In this document: piece after piece, positions 62,571 to 64,000 of the stretch | Numbering within the stretch: position 1 is the first letter of the stretch | Layout: each line of letters starts with the position of its first letter | Origin: G963665925 sp963665925 | GTDB taxonomy: Bacteria; Bacillota; Clostridia; Peptostreptococcales; Acidaminobacteraceae | Direction of reading: 5' to 3' | DNA length: 64,000 bases | Assembly: GCA_963665925.1 (NCBI GenBank) | Contig: OY762511.1 | Coordinates: 3,658,001-3,722,000, forward strand | The notes under the pieces: model-generated | What the model saw: only the letters and a program-made list of their open reading frames with translations | Databases searched by the model: none | What the model was told of the DNA's origin: nothing | Translations under genes and position numbers: made by a program

Positions 62571-63059
62571 TTATATATAGCAGAACTCATAATAAGCACA
62601 CGCTTTGCATATTCTCATTTGTCTTTCAGGTTTTGACGGAATTAAACCGGATTTTAATAGTGTTTCTATTTGCAGTATTGTGTCCTCAACTTCTTTATAA
62701 TCATCTTCTGTCAATACATATTCATATTTCTGATTCAGTTCAGGATAGTTTATAACTATTTTTTCAACGATGCCACCTGATTTCCTAAGCATGTATGCAT
62801 AGTACTTTGCCTGCGCAACGTGCGCATTGTCAATACTTTTTGACTTTTTCACTTCGTGTAAAACATGTTGACCATCAATAAAATCAATTTTATTGTTTCC
62901 GTCAATCATCAATCCTCTATGTTCACCACAATAGGTCTGTTCATCAATCTGTTTACCTATGCGCACATCTTCATTATAATTTTCAAACTTAATATGATTT
63001 GCAAAAAACCAGAGTTTACGTTTGCATATGAAAAAATAAGAATATAAGGTTCCATTCAT
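62571..63059 (-). CDS. cas4: CRISPR adaptation nuclease Cas4
   Basis: A 162-aa RecB-like nuclease that trims prespacers and selects by PAM. The N-terminal FeS cysteine is in FFICKRKLWFF; the C-terminal cluster is CKACAYYEFC. The nuclease motif is IDFIDGQHVLHEVKKSKS (Asp, Glu and Lys of the PD-(D/E)XK core). The gene begins 4 nt after the cas3 stop. The order cas3-cas4-cas1-cas2 is the standard type I-B order. Confidence 0.95.
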   Translation of the reverse strand: MNGTLYSYFFICKRKLWFFANHIKFENYNEDVRIGKQIDEQTYCGEHRGLMIDGNNKIDFIDGQHVLHEVKKSKSIDNAHVAQAKYYAYMLRKSGGIVEKIVINYPELNQKYEYVLTEDDYKEVEDTILQIETLLKSGLIPSKPERQMRICKACAYYEFCYI

Positions 63060-63063
63060 TTAA

Positions 63064-64000
63064 TCACCAAAAACTTCCTACTGATTTATCAGCTATAAAG
63101 CTTACGCCCTTTTCAAAATCATATTCACAGTTAATAACAGGAATAATTTTGTCATATGAACCCTTAAATATTAAATCGAACTCTTTTCTTTGGTCAATCT
63201 CATACGGTCTCAATGACACCTGATACGCTCTCATTTTCATCATAATTTCAAGGCGTTTCCTTCTCGTTGCTTCTCCATTGATGCCTTTTAGATGATATGC
63301 TTCAACAAAGGATTCTATTTCTTCTTTGTACTTCATATATACAGGTAGTGGAATCACAGAAACCGAATCAATATTTCTAAAAATCTTGTCTACTTCTCTT
63401 TTGGTTTTCGTGTTCGAGAGCAAGTTTTCAAGACGCTGATAATTATCATAAAACGTTTGATAATACCCGCTTTTTCGTATGCTTTCATAACTATATGCGG
63501 TCTCAATCATATCCATTTTATTTTTCTCGCTCATTATTCCTTCAAATCCAATTAAAGTACTTTTTGAAACCTCAAATATCGTTTCATCAATAACTGTTCC
63601 TACACCTGATGTTTTTCCTTGACCTCCCAAATATACATAGCAATTTGTATCAGAAATATCCTTTTTGCCTTTACGATTGCATCTTCCAAAGCGTTGAAAT
63701 AGTCCTGACAATTCCGAAAGCTCTGTATGAAGTACATCAAAATCAATATCTAGCGATGCCTCTACAATCTGGGTTGTAACCCATATAACAGGTTGGGATG
63801 ACTCTGAATCTTTTTCAATTTCTAATTCTTTGGTGCGGCGATCCATCGCAATATATTTACTATGTAACATTTTAATTTCTATATCTGTATTTAGGGCGAC
63901 TAAACTGTCATATACCTGACGCGCTTTTTTCACGGTATTACAAATAACAAGTGTCTTCTTACCAGCAGAATTATCTAAAATACATTTTGTATCTACATCC
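63064..64000 (-). CDS. cas3: CRISPR helicase-nuclease Cas3 (C-terminal part; cut by the window edge)
   Basis: About 312 residues of the 3' end of cas3, open to position 64000. It includes the second RecA-like helicase domain with SF2 motifs IVEASLDIDFDVLHTE (motif V) and LFQRFGRCNRKG (motif VI, QRxGRxxR), and the C-terminal accessory region. The HD nuclease domain and Walker A/B would be beyond the edge. A GTG at 63933 is not a real start. Cascade genes (cas6, cas8b, cas7, cas5) are expected further right. Confidence 0.94.
   Translation of the reverse strand, partial: DVDTKCILDNSAGKKTLVICNTVKKARQVYDSLVALNTDIEIKMLHSKYIAMDRRTKELEIEKDSESSQPVIWVTTQIVEASLDIDFDVLHTELSELSGLFQRFGRCNRKGKKDISDTNCYVYLGGQGKTSGVGTVIDETIFEVSKSTLIGFEGIMSEKNKMDMIETAYSYESIRKSGYYQTFYDNYQRLENLLSNTKTKREVDKIFRNIDSVSVIPLPVYMKYKEEIESFVEAYHLKGINGEATRRKRLEIMMKMRAYQVSLRPYEIDQRKEFDLIFKGSYDKIIPVINCEYDFEKGVSFIADKSVGSFW

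Overview
The window reads like a chromosomal segment of an anaerobic, low-GC Gram-positive bacterium (Clostridia). The evidence is strong AGGAGG-type ribosome binding sites, many lipoproteins and no outer-membrane proteins, a 2-amino-4-ketopentanoate thiolase (ornithine fermentation), rubrerythrin, bacteriohemerythrin, FeS-dependent reductases and a clostridial-style type I-B CRISPR repeat. A Fusibacter-like relative is a guess, not a finding. No tRNA, rRNA, prophage or insertion sequence was recognised. Positions of intergenic motifs were counted by hand and may be off by 1-2 bases.

Layout. 1-7.6 kb: TtcA-like tRNA thiolase, acetyltransferase, unknown protein, chemoreceptor, Xer-type recombinase, a ~0.95 kb AT-rich gene desert and a YdcZ-type transporter pair. 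7.6-14 kb: an osmolyte island with opuAB-opuAA on the plus strand, and a BusR-like c-di-AMP-type repressor, a choline/carnitine acyltransferase homologue and opuAC on the minus strand. The two transporter promoters share the same operator geometry. 14-20.2 kb: ABC-F Uup, a YaiI/YqxD protein and an FmdE-linked BtuCDF/FecBCD-type metal-chelate importer behind tandem palindromic operators. 20.4-27.4 kb: nhaC and ortAB, each with a good sigma-54 promoter, followed by a sigma-54-dependent response regulator and a sensor kinase with an extracellular amino-acid-binding domain. This looks like a self-contained amino-acid-responsive fermentation module.

27.5-41.6 kb: small housekeeping genes, HD-GYP, Spx/ArsC-like and aldo/keto reductase proteins, an Rrf2 regulator, a GH13 amylase, a VanRS-like two-component pair, and a GGDEF-EAL protein. 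41.7-55.7 kb: a glutamate/dicarboxylate symporter, a reductive-dehalogenase-like FeS protein, two very large similarly built lipoproteins flanking a TSUP permease, a diguanylate cyclase, a YgjP peptidase, and a membrane LuxR regulator with a small membrane partner. 56-58.9 kb: rubrerythrin, hemerythrin and a diguanylate cyclase broken by a stop codon and a frameshift. 59.1-64 kb: a CRISPR array of 32 repeats and the adaptation genes cas2, cas1, cas4 and the end of cas3. The effector genes lie beyond the right edge.

A dispersed, structured ~119-bp repeat occurs four times (two complete, two shortened), each time directly abutting a terminator-like hairpin. The strongest leads for new biology are the osmolyte island with its unusual acyltransferase, the sigma-54 ort/nhaC module, this hairpin-associated repeat, and the paired giant lipoproteins.
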